From Chitinophaga pinensis (GTDB taxonomy: Bacteria; Bacteroidota; Bacteroidia; Flavobacteriales_D; Crocinitomicaceae), in NCBI GenBank assembly GCA_945863605.1, contig CAMAZP010000021.1, positions 1 to 55,026 on the forward strand: a stretch of DNA of 55,026 nucleotides. The letters run 5' to 3'. Of the stretch, positions 26,765 to 35,635 are shown in pieces. Made by a program: the position numbers and the translations under genes. The number at the start of each line of letters is the position of its first letter. Positions within the stretch are counted from its first letter, which is position 1. Below the pieces are notes generated by a model. The model worked only from the letters and a program-made list of their open reading frames with translations, was not told the DNA's origin and did no database searches.

Positions 26765-27004
26765 CTTCTTTAATTTATTGGTTTCAGCTTGCAAAGAAAA
26801 AAACAAACATTCAAATAACAAAATAAATCTTAATTATTTATCAACTGAAATATGTCAATCCCTCTATTTTACTAGGAATTATACTTTTCCTGACGTAAAA
26901 AATACTACGTTTTATTCAAATGAAACAGCTGTTTTTACCTTAAAGTAGCTTAAATCTTATTTTTAAAATTCTAATTCAAATTAGAAAGTTTTAAAAAAAT
27001 GTGC

Positions 27005-27637
27005 TTAATCAATTAATAAATGATCGAAGAAATCATAAAATTCTTCTTTCGAGTGATAATAGTAAGTAGTAAGTCCTGCTTTCTTTGCACCTTCAATGTG
27101 TTGCGGACTATCGTCTATAAATAAAGTACTAGATGGATTGATTGCTAAAGTCTCACAAATCCAATTAAAAGTATTAATGTCTGGTTTGCGTTTACCGATT
27201 TCAAAGGACAAAAAGATTTTATTAAAAAGCAAGCTCATAGGTATATCTGAAACTTTATTCCAAGCATCATATACTTTTGGAATGTGAATTTCATTAGTGT
27301 TACTCAATAGATAGATAGGAAATCTACTTTTTACACGATGTAACAGCTCAATTTTTTCTTCAGGAAATTCTCCTAACATAGCATTCCAAGCGGCAACAAC
27401 TTTGTTTGGACTCGTACCTTCAGGACATAAAGGAAGAATTTTATTAATAAAATGTTGAGTAGAAATTTTTCCGGTTTCAAATTTATCGAATAAATCGTTT
27501 TGATTGAGTTGTGAATATTTTTCTCCAAAATCTCTAAATCCCAATTCTTTAAAGGTATTTTCAGTTGCTTGATAATCAATATCTATAAGTACTCCACCAA
27601 GGTCAAAAATAATTTGTTCGTATTTTAAAGTCTTCAT
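27005..27637 (-). CDS. HAD family phosphatase (YihX-like)
   Basis: 210 aa. Motif I is IFDLGGVLIDID, with nucleophile Asp and the DxG variant of YihX-type glucose-1-phosphate phosphatases rather than DxD. Motif II is PIYLLSNTNEIH; motif III Lys lies near EIGKRKPDINTF; motif IV is TLFIDDSPQHIEGA. Cap type C1 helices are at ~20-80. Acts on a small phosphorylated metabolite in the cytosol; substrate not predictable. Divergent from hemA (101 bp between starts), with a TAnnTTTG box 18 nt upstream. Confidence 0.9.
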   Translation of the reverse strand: MKTLKYEQIIFDLGGVLIDIDYQATENTFKELGFRDFGEKYSQLNQNDLFDKFETGKISTQHFINKILPLCPEGTSPNKVVAAWNAMLGEFPEEKIELLHRVKSRFPIYLLSNTNEIHIPKVYDAWNKVSDIPMSLLFNKIFLSFEIGKRKPDINTFNWICETLAINPSSTLFIDDSPQHIEGAKKAGLTTYYYHSKEEFYDFFDHLLID

Positions 27638-27655
27638 AATTCAAAAATTGTTCAC

Positions 27656-27663
27656 CAAAATTA
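27656..27663 (-). promoter_or_regulatory. -7 promoter box for the HAD gene
   Basis: The minus strand reads TAATTTTG, fitting TAnnTTTG, 18 nt before the ATG at 27637. Confidence 0.45.
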
Positions 27664-27713
27664 GCATCAAAAACAAAGTAATCTCTTATTTAAACATAAT
27701 CTAAATTAGACTT

Positions 27714-27735
27714 TATGACAATATTATGACAATAT
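27714..27735 (+). repeat. tandem 11-bp repeat abutting hemA start
   Basis: TATGACAATAT occurs twice head-to-tail (27714-27724, 27725-27735), ending 3 nt before the hemA ATG at 27739. Could be an operator or leader element; function unknown. Confidence 0.6.
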
Positions 27736-27738
27736 GAA

Positions 27739-29010
27739 ATGAATGCACAACGATATTTGTACCCACAAACAGATAGATTCGTGCTGCAACATTTACACAT
27801 TTTGGCTTTTACTCATAGAAACTTAGATGTTAACAAGATTGGTTTGATTCATATTGAAAAAGATTTGCAAAGCGAAATGTTACATAAAGTAAAGGATTCT
27901 CATGGAATTTCTGAATTGTTTTTTCTTTCCACTTGTAACAGAGTTGAATTTACATTTGTAAAAAATCAAAAAATTGACGATATTTTTATAAAGTCTTTAC
28001 TACAAACTACCTTTCCAAATCTATCAAATGAAATTTTAAATGATCTTACCGAAAAAGTGGAATCTTACAGTGGATATGATGCTGTAGAGCACGCTTTGGC
28101 AGTTGCATCTTCTATAGATTCAATGATAGTTGGTGAACGTGAAATCATTACACAAGTACGTTTGGCTTATGAGCATTGTCGCGATTTAAAATTAACTGGA
28201 GATTTGATCCGTGTTTTAATGAAGCAAGTAATTCAAACTGCGAAAAAAGTATACACGGAAACGAGTATTGCAACAAAACCTGTTTCCGTTGTTTCATTAG
28301 CTTACCATCAGCTTAAAAAACTAAATATTCCTTTGGATGCCCGTATTTTAGTCGTTGGTGCTGGTATGACAAACACAACGATGAGTCGTTTTTTAAAAAA
28401 ACACGGTTTTACAAACTTTGCTGTGTTCAATCGTTCTTTTGAAAAGGCAAAACAATTCGCTACAGAGATAAAAGGTGAGGCCTTCTCGTTAAGTGAATTG
28501 AAATATTATGATAAAGGTTTTGATATAATAATAACGTGTACAGGTGCCGATTTTCATATTATCTCACCTGAATTATACGAATCAATACTAAAAGGTGATA
28601 AAAGAAATAAAATCATTATAGATTTAGCGATACCTCAAGATTTAGATCCAGTTATTTTAGAGAAACATGAAATTACTTACATATCTGTTGATTTATTGCA
28701 AAAAATCTCGAATCAAAATGTTAAAGAGCGTTCAAAGCAAATTCAACACGTAGAAAAAATATTAGCAGCATCAATGTTTGAATTTGAAAATCTTATAAAG
28801 GAAAGAAACGTTGAACTTGCTATGAAAACCGTTCCACAATCTATTAAGGAAATAAAAAAAATTGCATTTTCAGAGGTGTTCAAAAGTGATTTAGATAGTT
28901 TAGATGAACATTCAAAAGAAATATTGGAAAAAATAATAGGCTACATGGAAAAAAAATACATAAGTGGGCCTATGAAATTAGCAAAAGAAATAATTTTAAA
29001 AAATGTCTGA
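27739..29010 (+). CDS. hemA: glutamyl-tRNA reductase
   Basis: 423 aa. The catalytic Cys is C66 in FFLSTCNRVEFTF. The tRNA/substrate-binding region includes DSMIVGEREIITQVRLAYE, the NADPH domain begins ARILVVGAGMTNTTMSRFL, and a C-terminal dimerisation helix follows. It reduces Glu-tRNA to glutamate-1-semialdehyde, the first step of the C5 heme pathway. The ~15-residue N-terminal extension before LHILAFTHRNLD is longer than usual. The last 8 bp overlap hemC. Confidence 0.96.
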   Translation: MNAQRYLYPQTDRFVLQHLHILAFTHRNLDVNKIGLIHIEKDLQSEMLHKVKDSHGISELFFLSTCNRVEFTFVKNQKIDDIFIKSLLQTTFPNLSNEILNDLTEKVESYSGYDAVEHALAVASSIDSMIVGEREIITQVRLAYEHCRDLKLTGDLIRVLMKQVIQTAKKVYTETSIATKPVSVVSLAYHQLKKLNIPLDARILVVGAGMTNTTMSRFLKKHGFTNFAVFNRSFEKAKQFATEIKGEAFSLSELKYYDKGFDIIITCTGADFHIISPELYESILKGDKRNKIIIDLAIPQDLDPVILEKHEITYISVDLLQKISNQNVKERSKQIQHVEKILAASMFEFENLIKERNVELAMKTVPQSIKEIKKIAFSEVFKSDLDSLDEHSKEILEKIIGYMEKKYISGPMKLAKEIILKNV

Positions 29011-29887
29011 GTACTTTATTAGAATTGGTACAAGAGGAAGTGAATTGGCATTGTGGCAAGCAAACTTTGTACGAGAAGAATTAGAAAAACTAGGACATAC
29101 CGTTGAAATTAACATCATCCACACACAAGGAGACAAAATTCAAGACTTAAGCTTTGATAAATTAGAAGGTAAAGGATTTTTTACTAAAGAAATAGAAGCT
29201 GCGTTGTTATCAAAGGAAGTTGATTTAGCTGTGCATTCTCATAAAGATTTAGAAACAACTCAGCCAGCTGGTTTAATGATTGCCGCAGTCTCTGACCGAG
29301 AGGATCCGTCTGAATTGTTACTTGCAAATCCGGATGTTGTTGATACAAACGAATTATGGGGATTGAAAAAAAACGCAATAATTGGAACATCTTCGGCTAG
29401 AAGAAAATCACAGTTATTAGCACTTCGTCCTGATCTACAAATTAAAGATTTAAGAGGTAACGTTCCAACAAGAATCAAAAAACTAAAAACAGAAGGATAC
29501 GATGCTATTTTACTAGCAAAAGCCGGTGTGAATCGTTTGAATCTCGATTTATCAGATTTACACGTTGTAGTACTTGACCCTACTATTTTTGTTCCAGCTC
29601 CAGCACAAGGGGTACTTGGCTTACAAATAAGGACTGAAGATTCTCGCTTAGCAGAGATTTTAGCTAATTTGAATCATACATATACAGCACAAAAAATCGA
29701 ATTAGAAAGAAATGTATTGCGATTAATGGAAGGCGGTTGCCAATTACCATTGGGTGTGTATTGTGATGGTAAAACTGTTTATGTTGCCCATGCAAAAACT
29801 TCGAATGAAGCAGCAAACTATTTTACTTTTGATTATAAAAATCAAGATCAATTGGCTCAAACGATAGTTGATTCGATTTCAAAGTAA
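29003..29887 (+). CDS. hemC: hydroxymethylbilane synthase
   Basis: 294 aa. YFIRIGTRGSELALWQANF is the conserved start; HSHKDLETTQP carries the active-site Asp; IGTSSARRKSQL is the Arg-rich substrate site; the dipyrromethane cofactor Cys is C246 in MEGGCQLPLG. It joins four porphobilinogen units into the linear tetrapyrrole. Overlaps hemA by 8 bp; hemD starts at the next base after the stop. Confidence 0.97.
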   Translation: MSEYFIRIGTRGSELALWQANFVREELEKLGHTVEINIIHTQGDKIQDLSFDKLEGKGFFTKEIEAALLSKEVDLAVHSHKDLETTQPAGLMIAAVSDREDPSELLLANPDVVDTNELWGLKKNAIIGTSSARRKSQLLALRPDLQIKDLRGNVPTRIKKLKTEGYDAILLAKAGVNRLNLDLSDLHVVVLDPTIFVPAPAQGVLGLQIRTEDSRLAEILANLNHTYTAQKIELERNVLRLMEGGCQLPLGVYCDGKTVYVAHAKTSNEAANYFTFDYKNQDQLAQTIVDSISK

Positions 29888-30550
29888 ATGAAAAAAAGGA
29901 TTTTCATATCCAAAAACAGCTACGATTGTGAACCCTTAGTTCATTATTGTAATCAAAATAAGCTGGATTTAACAGCACAATCTTTAATCGAATTTGAAGC
30001 GATTCCTTTTAAAATAGAATCAAATTTTGATATCGTCTTCTTTTCAAGTATTCGTTCTGCTCAATTTTATTTTGAGAAACCAGCAAAAAAATCAACAATT
30101 ATTTATGCTTGTATCGGTGAAACGACCCATTCTAAACTAAAGAAGTTAGGAATAGAGTGTGAATTTGTAGGCAAGGAAGCGGGAAACCCCAAAAAAACAG
30201 CAGAAGAGTTTAAAATTTGGGTAAAAAATAGAATTGTTTTTTTTCCGCAATCAAACCTTTCTTTGGGTACTTTTTCAAATATTTTACCCGAAAATCAAGT
30301 CATAAAAAAAGTTGTTTACAAAACAAAATTGAGGGAGATTGAAATTAGTAAGTTTCATATTTACATTTTCACAAGTCCAAGTAATTTAGATGCATTCTTA
30401 ACAATCAATGAGTTATGTAGTGATTCAATTGTCGTAGTTTGGGGTAATTCAACAAATGATTTTGCCAAAAAATGTGGGATTAAAGTAGATTTTGTTTTAG
30501 TAAAGTCGAGTTTTGATGAGTTAATAGAATTACTATCAAAAATTTTTTAA
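29888..30550 (+). CDS. hemD: uroporphyrinogen-III synthase
   Basis: 220 aa. The family is poorly conserved; the two-domain pattern is visible as FDIVFFSSIRSAQFYFEK, ACIGETTHSKLKKLG and IYIFTSPSNLDAFL. It closes hydroxymethylbilane into uroporphyrinogen III. Position directly after hemC with no gap makes the call firm. Last gene of hemA-hemC-hemD; no terminator hairpin was seen after it. Confidence 0.9.
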   Translation: MKKRIFISKNSYDCEPLVHYCNQNKLDLTAQSLIEFEAIPFKIESNFDIVFFSSIRSAQFYFEKPAKKSTIIYACIGETTHSKLKKLGIECEFVGKEAGNPKKTAEEFKIWVKNRIVFFPQSNLSLGTFSNILPENQVIKKVVYKTKLREIEISKFHIYIFTSPSNLDAFLTINELCSDSIVVVWGNSTNDFAKKCGIKVDFVLVKSSFDELIELLSKIF

Positions 30551-30605
30551 CACAAATTTATTTTTGACATTTTTTTTAAATTAGTGTTATAATTCAAAAA
30601 AATAC

Positions 30606-30613
30606 TATTTTTG
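30606..30613 (+). promoter_or_regulatory. -7 promoter box for the ExbB/ExbD operon
   Basis: TATTTTTG fits TAnnTTTG, 47 nt before the ATG at 30661; the leader in between is T-rich (runs of 8 and 6 T). Confidence 0.45.
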
Positions 30614-30660
30614 GGGTTCAAATAATATTAAATAGAAACGTTTTTTTTAATTTTTTCCCT

Positions 30661-31461
30661 ATGAAAAAAGTAATCAGTACCCTAGCCATCGCAATTTCTT
30701 TATGCTTTGGATTCAATTCTACTTCTTTTGCACAAGAAGATTCTTCAGCTAATAATACTGAAGTTGTTGATGCAGCTCAAGAAGGAAACACAAAACCGGC
30801 TGCAGAAGCTGATGAAGAGCCAACATTAACGTTCGTTCAAACTATTAAACAGAAATACATTGAGGGCGACGTATTATGGATGACTCCCGTTCTTATATGC
30901 TTGATCATAGGAATGGCATTATCAATCGAACGTGTTGTATATTTAAATATAGCAACAATTAATACTACTAAATTTTTAAATGAAGTTGAATCAACATTAA
31001 AATCTAAAGGAGTTGATGCTGCAAAAGAATTATGTAGAAACACTCGTGGTCCAATTGGTTCTATCTTTTTTCAAGGTCTAGATCGCTCGGAAGAAGGTTT
31101 AGAAATGGTTGAAAAATCAGTTGTAGCTTATGGTGGTGTTCAGATGGGTAATTTAGAAAAAGGATTGTCTTGGTTACAATTATTTATCGCTCTTTCACCG
31201 ATGTTAGGTTTCTTGGGTACTGTAATCGGTATGATTCAAGCATTCGATAAAATCGTTAAAGATGGTCAAGTTTCTCCAACAACTGTTGCGGATGGTATTA
31301 AAGTATCCTTATTAACAACAGTATTTGGTTTGATAGCAGCGATTTTCCTTCAAATTTTCTACAATTATATCACTTCTAAAATTGATGGTTTAGTTAATGA
31401 AATGGAAGATGCATCTATTAGTTTAATAGATATGTTAATCAAAAATAAAATTACGAAGTAA
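30661..31461 (+). CDS. exbB: MotA/TolQ/ExbB proton channel family protein
   Basis: 266 aa. It has a signal-like N-terminal helix (MKKVISTLAIAISLCFGFNS), a ~35-residue acidic linker, then TM helices at ~74-94, ~172-195 and ~218-240. GLSWLQLFIALSPMLGFLGTVIGMIQAF is the conserved TolQ/ExbB core and LLTTVFGLIAAIFLQIFYNY the last helix. With ExbD it uses the proton gradient to drive TonB-type transport. First gene of a four-gene operon; the long N-terminus is common in Bacteroidota. Confidence 0.93.
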   Translation: MKKVISTLAIAISLCFGFNSTSFAQEDSSANNTEVVDAAQEGNTKPAAEADEEPTLTFVQTIKQKYIEGDVLWMTPVLICLIIGMALSIERVVYLNIATINTTKFLNEVESTLKSKGVDAAKELCRNTRGPIGSIFFQGLDRSEEGLEMVEKSVVAYGGVQMGNLEKGLSWLQLFIALSPMLGFLGTVIGMIQAFDKIVKDGQVSPTTVADGIKVSLLTTVFGLIAAIFLQIFYNYITSKIDGLVNEMEDASISLIDMLIKNKITK

Positions 31462-31486
31462 TTCAACTTTTTAAAACTTATAGCAG

Positions 31487-31954
31487 ATGAATGCTAATAA
31501 ATTAAATTTAATGTTAAACGTTTTCCGTATTCTACTAGTTGTAGTGGGTGTTGGATTAAGTTTAATGCTTTTTTCTGGACCTGCAGTAACTGATGGAAAA
31601 GACGCAATAGAAACTTTTAGAGAAAGTTCAAAAATGAATGCTGCTATTTATTTTACATTTTTTATATTAATTGCAGCTGTAGTTTTTGTTCTTGGATTCT
31701 TTCTTTTACAATTAGTTGTAAATCCTAAGAAAACAATAATGGCAATAATTGGAATTGTTATTTCAATTTTAGTGTATGTAATTTTCTATTTTGGTGGAAC
31801 AACTGATTCAAATGAAACACTTGCGTTAAGAAACAAAGTTTCTGATGGTGTAATTTTAACAACAACAGCAGGTTTATATACAGTTGGTGTAATTTTAATT
31901 GTAGGTGTACTTGTAGTAATTGCTGGCCCGTTGATGGGTAGATACAGAAAATAA
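31487..31954 (+). CDS. four-TM membrane protein in the ExbB/ExbD operon
   Basis: 155 aa, four hydrophobic helices (~10-28, ~50-75, ~84-104, ~128-149) with short loops. I do not recognise a characterised family; similar proteins sit between ExbB and ExbD in other Bacteroidota, so it is likely an accessory part of the motor complex. 25 bp after exbB and 5 bp before the first ExbD gene. Confidence 0.75.
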   Translation: MNANKLNLMLNVFRILLVVVGVGLSLMLFSGPAVTDGKDAIETFRESSKMNAAIYFTFFILIAAVVFVLGFFLLQLVVNPKKTIMAIIGIVISILVYVIFYFGGTTDSNETLALRNKVSDGVILTTTAGLYTVGVILIVGVLVVIAGPLMGRYRK

Positions 31955-31959
31955 TTACC

Positions 31960-32709
31960 ATGGCTAAAAGAGAAATACCTGAAATTAATGCTGGATCGAT
32001 GGCCGACATCGCATTCTTGTTATTGTTATTCTTCTTGGTAACAACAACAATGGATAAAGATCAAGCATACATCAGAAATATCCCAAAAAAAATCGATGTA
32101 CCATTAGATAAAACCGAAGTTCAAGAAAGGGATATTTTAGCTATTAGAGCTAATAATCAAAATCAGTTGATGGTTCGTGGTCAAGTATTTTCAGATCCCA
32201 CTAAAATTTCTGAGTTTGTATTGAAGTTTTATCAAACTAACGAAAAAGTAAATGATGTAGAGAATAACTTCCCTATGTATTCAACTACTACTCTTGCTTT
32301 GTGTGATCAAAATATGGCAAATCTAGATCGTCAAATAGAAGAAGCAGAGGCTGTAGGGAATGAAAAACTAACAGATTTCTTTTTGGCATCCTATGATGAA
32401 TGGAATAAAAAGAAAAATGCAATTAAATTGTATGGTAAATCTCAAATTAGAGAATTAAGTGTACAAGCTCATATTCGAATAGAAGTACAAGAAGCAACTG
32501 CTTATTCAATTTTTACTCAAATTCACAATGAAATAGAAGAAGCATTATTTGAACTACGTGACAAAGAATGTATGCGTTTATTTAATGAAAATTATGGGAT
32601 ACTAAAAAGAAGATTTGCACAAGATAATGACTCAAAAGATAAAGCTAAAATTGATTTATTAGAGATTCTTTATCCAGGTCGAATTATTGAGGTAACTCCA
32701 AAAAATTAA
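31960..32709 (+). CDS. exbD: ExbD/TolR family biopolymer transporter, long form
   Basis: 249 aa, about 100 longer than E. coli ExbD. The single TM helix near the N-terminus holds the proton-carrying Asp: GSMADIAFLLLLFFLVTTT. The periplasmic part begins normally (IPKKIDVPLDKTEVQ) but carries an inserted helical region (~105-150, rich in E, K and N) before the last ExbD strand-helix unit (VQAHIRIEVQEATAYSIFTQ). Works with ExbB in energy transduction to the outer membrane. 5 bp before the second ExbD. Confidence 0.92.
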   Translation: MAKREIPEINAGSMADIAFLLLLFFLVTTTMDKDQAYIRNIPKKIDVPLDKTEVQERDILAIRANNQNQLMVRGQVFSDPTKISEFVLKFYQTNEKVNDVENNFPMYSTTTLALCDQNMANLDRQIEEAEAVGNEKLTDFFLASYDEWNKKKNAIKLYGKSQIRELSVQAHIRIEVQEATAYSIFTQIHNEIEEALFELRDKECMRLFNENYGILKRRFAQDNDSKDKAKIDLLEILYPGRIIEVTPKN

Positions 32710-32714
32710 GAATT

Positions 32715-33227
32715 ATGTCAAAGTTTAAAAAAGAGGGCAGAGGTTCTGGACCAGCATTAAATACAGCTTCACTTCCTGATATTGTATTCATGTTGTTATT
32801 CTTTTTCATGGTTGCAACCACATCTAAAGAAACTGATCCAACCGTTCAAGTTGAGTCTCCAGAAGGTTCTAGAACAACTGAATTAACACCATATAAACAA
32901 CGTTCTGAAATAGATTTCTTATACTTAGGTACTCCTAGAAATCCAAATCGTGCAAAAGCATTTAAAATGGGATATGCTCTATCATTGGACAATGTTGTTC
33001 AAGCTACCCCAGATGGTTTATATTCAACAAGTGCAGTTGGTAGATGGAAGTTAGATAAGTTTGCACAAAAACCAGCTAGAATGACTGCACCTTTGGAGGC
33101 AGTTATCACTTGTTTTAAAGCTGACAAAAATGCTCCAACAGGTCTTATTTTTGATATCCGTAAACAATTACAAGATATTGAAGCACTAACAATCGCATAC
33201 GCAGTTAGAGATAAAGGAAATATCTAG
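32715..33227 (+). CDS. exbD: ExbD/TolR family biopolymer transporter, second copy
   Basis: 170 aa. TM helix with the conserved Asp: TASLPDIVFMLLFFFMVATT. The periplasmic half (LEAVITCFKADKNAPTGLIFDIRKQLQDI) matches ExbD. Two unlike ExbD proteins next to one ExbB suggest a mixed ExbD assembly or separate tasks, a pattern known in Bacteroidota. Last gene of the operon; 181 bp of AT-rich sequence without a clear hairpin follows. Confidence 0.92.
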   Translation: MSKFKKEGRGSGPALNTASLPDIVFMLLFFFMVATTSKETDPTVQVESPEGSRTTELTPYKQRSEIDFLYLGTPRNPNRAKAFKMGYALSLDNVVQATPDGLYSTSAVGRWKLDKFAQKPARMTAPLEAVITCFKADKNAPTGLIFDIRKQLQDIEALTIAYAVRDKGNI

Positions 33228-33408
33228 TGTTTTAAGTTAGATTATCATAAATAAGATACACGCTAAATTTCCCATACGTAAAAGTCTTTCAATTAATACA
33301 TAACAATAGTATTCTTAATTTATCATAATATAAATTAAACTATAATTTTTTCAATATTTTTAATAAAACCCTATTTAAGTTTTGTTTTTGGTGATTAAAT
33401 GCTAGATT

Positions 33409-34818
33409 TCAAAAGCTAGTTTTTATGACTTTTATTTGTTCAATTATTTTCTCTCCAAGGTAATTTTTATATTCAATTTTTGCGAAATAATACCCAGCAC
33501 TCAATTGTTGATTAACTTCTAAAAATGATTGACTACTTTCTTTTTGCTCTAAGATAAGTTGACCAAGTGAATTATAAATTTCAACTTTAAAGTCAATTAT
33601 TTGATCAGCTGAGGCGCGAATTATAAACGATTTGGAATTAGAACTTGGATTTGGATACACTGTGAATTGCTCAAGACTAGCTTGGTTTATGAAAAAATCA
33701 CGGTCAAAATCAAAAAGGAAAAAACCATTATTCCTGTCGGAAACTAGAATGCGTCCACTCGGTAAAAGCGTATGAATCCCCCAAGCTCCCCACATGGAGA
33801 AGTCATTCGTCAATGCATTGTCTTGGTAAGTATCGTAAGCTGCAATTTCTTTTGGTGGATTGTAACGTAAATCATAAATGCGCAAACCGTCGTTATAATA
33901 AGCCACAAAAGCAAATTCATTGGTGCACTGAATGTTGTGTGGTGTTTTATCGTACGGTGTATTCTCTGTTCCAAACAACTGTTGTATTTGTATGGAGAAA
34001 TCTGTGTTTATTTTTGCTTTCTTTATTTTTAAACCAGCTGTCTCGTCTGCAAAAACATACGTTTCATTATTCGGCGCCAACCAACCTTGGTGATTGTAGC
34101 CTTGTTGCTGATAAAAGGGTAAATTATTTAGATAAACAGGTGAACTTGGATTCGTAAAATCATAGATACGAATTCCGTCGTAGCCACAATTTAAGATCGC
34201 TAGGTTATTTTTCACAAATAAATCGTGAACTTCTAGAATGTCTTCAGGTCCATCCCAAACCAAAGTTGGTGCAATAGGATTTTCCAAAGAGAAAACTCGC
34301 AAGGGAATTGTAGAAGTTTCGGTGTTATTGTTTACTGGAGTTACCAAGCAAGCATATAATAATTGATTGGTGGTATCTATAAAAAGGTTGTGAATTCGAC
34401 CAAAAAATTCGTTGCGATAATCTGCTATAACATGAACTGAATCTGGCAAATATGATAGATCTATGATTTGCAAACTACTTGGTCCTTCATCGCAAGAAGC
34501 ATAAAGGTATTTGCCGAAATTTTTAAATTCACGAGTGATTACTTGTGAAGAAACATGTCTTCCTGGAACAAAATCAATAAATCGAAATTTATTTTCAGCG
34601 GTTAATTCAAAAAAATGACTTCCTTGGGTTGAACCAATAACTCCATATTCTTTTCCGTCTTGTTCAAAAGCCCAGCAACTGCTATAACGAACCTGTGATG
34701 AATTAGTAATGATAGTGTCAGAAAACCAACGATCTAACAACTCAACATTCTTTTGATACTGACTAAAACCAGCGAATGAAACCAAAAGAAAAAAGTTAAA
34801 AAGTGGAATTATTTTCAT
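33409..34818 (-). CDS. choice-of-anchor B family protein with T9SS sorting domain
   Basis: 469 aa with signal peptide (MKIIPLFNFFLLVSFAGFSQ). Residues ~45-375 form a beta-propeller of the LVIVD/choice-of-anchor B kind, with repeats such as LQIIDLSYLPDSVHVI, LRVFSLENPIAPTLV, IRIYDFTNPSSPVYL and LRIYDLRYNPPKEI. The C-terminus from ~388 is a Por sorting domain: FTVYPNPSSNSKSF...LSAGYYFAKIEYKN. Predicted cell-surface protein; ligand unknown. Single gene, divergent from 34901. Confidence 0.9.
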   Translation of the reverse strand: MKIIPLFNFFLLVSFAGFSQYQKNVELLDRWFSDTIITNSSQVRYSSCWAFEQDGKEYGVIGSTQGSHFFELTAENKFRFIDFVPGRHVSSQVITREFKNFGKYLYASCDEGPSSLQIIDLSYLPDSVHVIADYRNEFFGRIHNLFIDTTNQLLYACLVTPVNNNTETSTIPLRVFSLENPIAPTLVWDGPEDILEVHDLFVKNNLAILNCGYDGIRIYDFTNPSSPVYLNNLPFYQQQGYNHQGWLAPNNETYVFADETAGLKIKKAKINTDFSIQIQQLFGTENTPYDKTPHNIQCTNEFAFVAYYNDGLRIYDLRYNPPKEIAAYDTYQDNALTNDFSMWGAWGIHTLLPSGRILVSDRNNGFFLFDFDRDFFINQASLEQFTVYPNPSSNSKSFIIRASADQIIDFKVEIYNSLGQLILEQKESSQSFLEVNQQLSAGYYFAKIEYKNYLGEKIIEQIKVIKTSF

Positions 34819-34865
34819 TTTCGGATTTAAAGTTACTTGTTTTTGTGATTGATTAGAATAGGCAC

Positions 34866-34873
34866 TATTTTTG
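34866..34873 (+). promoter_or_regulatory. -7 promoter box for the NlpC/P60-like gene
   Basis: TATTTTTG fits TAnnTTTG, 27 nt before the ATG at 34901. Confidence 0.45.
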
Positions 34874-34900
34874 GCTACAATTTAATCTTTAATATTCAGT

Positions 34901-35500
34901 ATGCGCATTTTCTTTTTATTCTTAATTAATAGCTTTTTTTTAAGTGCTCAAGTAACTTACAATGATTTTGTAGTGAAAGAAGCAAATAAATTTATAGGTG
35001 GAACCTACGTTTGGAAAGGTTCTGGCTGTCCTATTGATATCGTTCATAAAGGCCAAACGTTACTGACAAAAAGTGCAGTTGGCACACATTGCTCCGGTTT
35101 TACTTTCACAGTTGTTTTTAACACTTTAAACGAACATCAATTATTAGATGCTTTTAACTTAAATCAACTAAAAGAATTTCAAAGTCATTGGTATGGAAAT
35201 AGTGAGGTAGGTGCTGAAACTCAATGTGTATATGCGTTAACTAAATTTCAGCTAGGTAAAAGTGTTTACCAAGAAAATGCTCAACCTGGTGATTTTGTTC
35301 AGTTTTGGAGAAATAATAAAACAGGACATTCGGTAGTTTTTCTTGCCTGGGAAAAAGACAGTAAAGGAAAAATAATTGGATTAAGATATCGTAGTTCTCA
35401 AAAATTAACCAATGGAGTAGGGGACAGAACTGAAACAGTTGGAATGGGGGAAAGGGATATTAATCCCAAAAGAATTTATGTTGGTAGGATTGAACACTAA
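34901..35500 (+). CDS. secreted NlpC/P60- or CHAP-like cysteine peptidase, putative
   Basis: 199 aa with signal peptide (MRIFFLFLINSFFLSA). Candidate catalytic residues follow the NlpC/P60-CHAP order: C64 in GTHCSGFTF and H143 in NKTGHSVVFLAW, preceded by QPGDFVQFW, a phrase typical of these folds. YVWKGSGCP resembles the strand before the Cys in P60 domains. Likely acts on peptidoglycan peptides or amides in the periplasm, but the family is divergent and the call rests on motif order. Monocistronic. Confidence 0.65.
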   Translation: MRIFFLFLINSFFLSAQVTYNDFVVKEANKFIGGTYVWKGSGCPIDIVHKGQTLLTKSAVGTHCSGFTFTVVFNTLNEHQLLDAFNLNQLKEFQSHWYGNSEVGAETQCVYALTKFQLGKSVYQENAQPGDFVQFWRNNKTGHSVVFLAWEKDSKGKIIGLRYRSSQKLTNGVGDRTETVGMGERDINPKRIYVGRIEH

Positions 35501-35622
35501 AAAATAGTAAATTTCTTTTTTCTTATGGAATTTGTTAAAAAGTAGGATTCATTATAAATGATTAATTATTTTTTTGTTGAAAAGTCAACTCTAAGCTAAA
35601 GTTAATACGCATTTATATTTTA

Positions 35623-35630
35623 TATTTTTG
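35623..35630 (+). promoter_or_regulatory. -7 promoter box 5 nt before cyanophycinase
   Basis: TATTTTTG then ctact then ATG at 35636. Exact TAnnTTTG; the predicted mRNA is leaderless. Confidence 0.5.
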
Positions 35631-35635
35631 CTACT

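Noticed and set aside
26553..26948. 131-aa plus-strand frame over acpP and its leader
   Set aside because: Antisense shadow of the acyl carrier protein; no recognisable domain.
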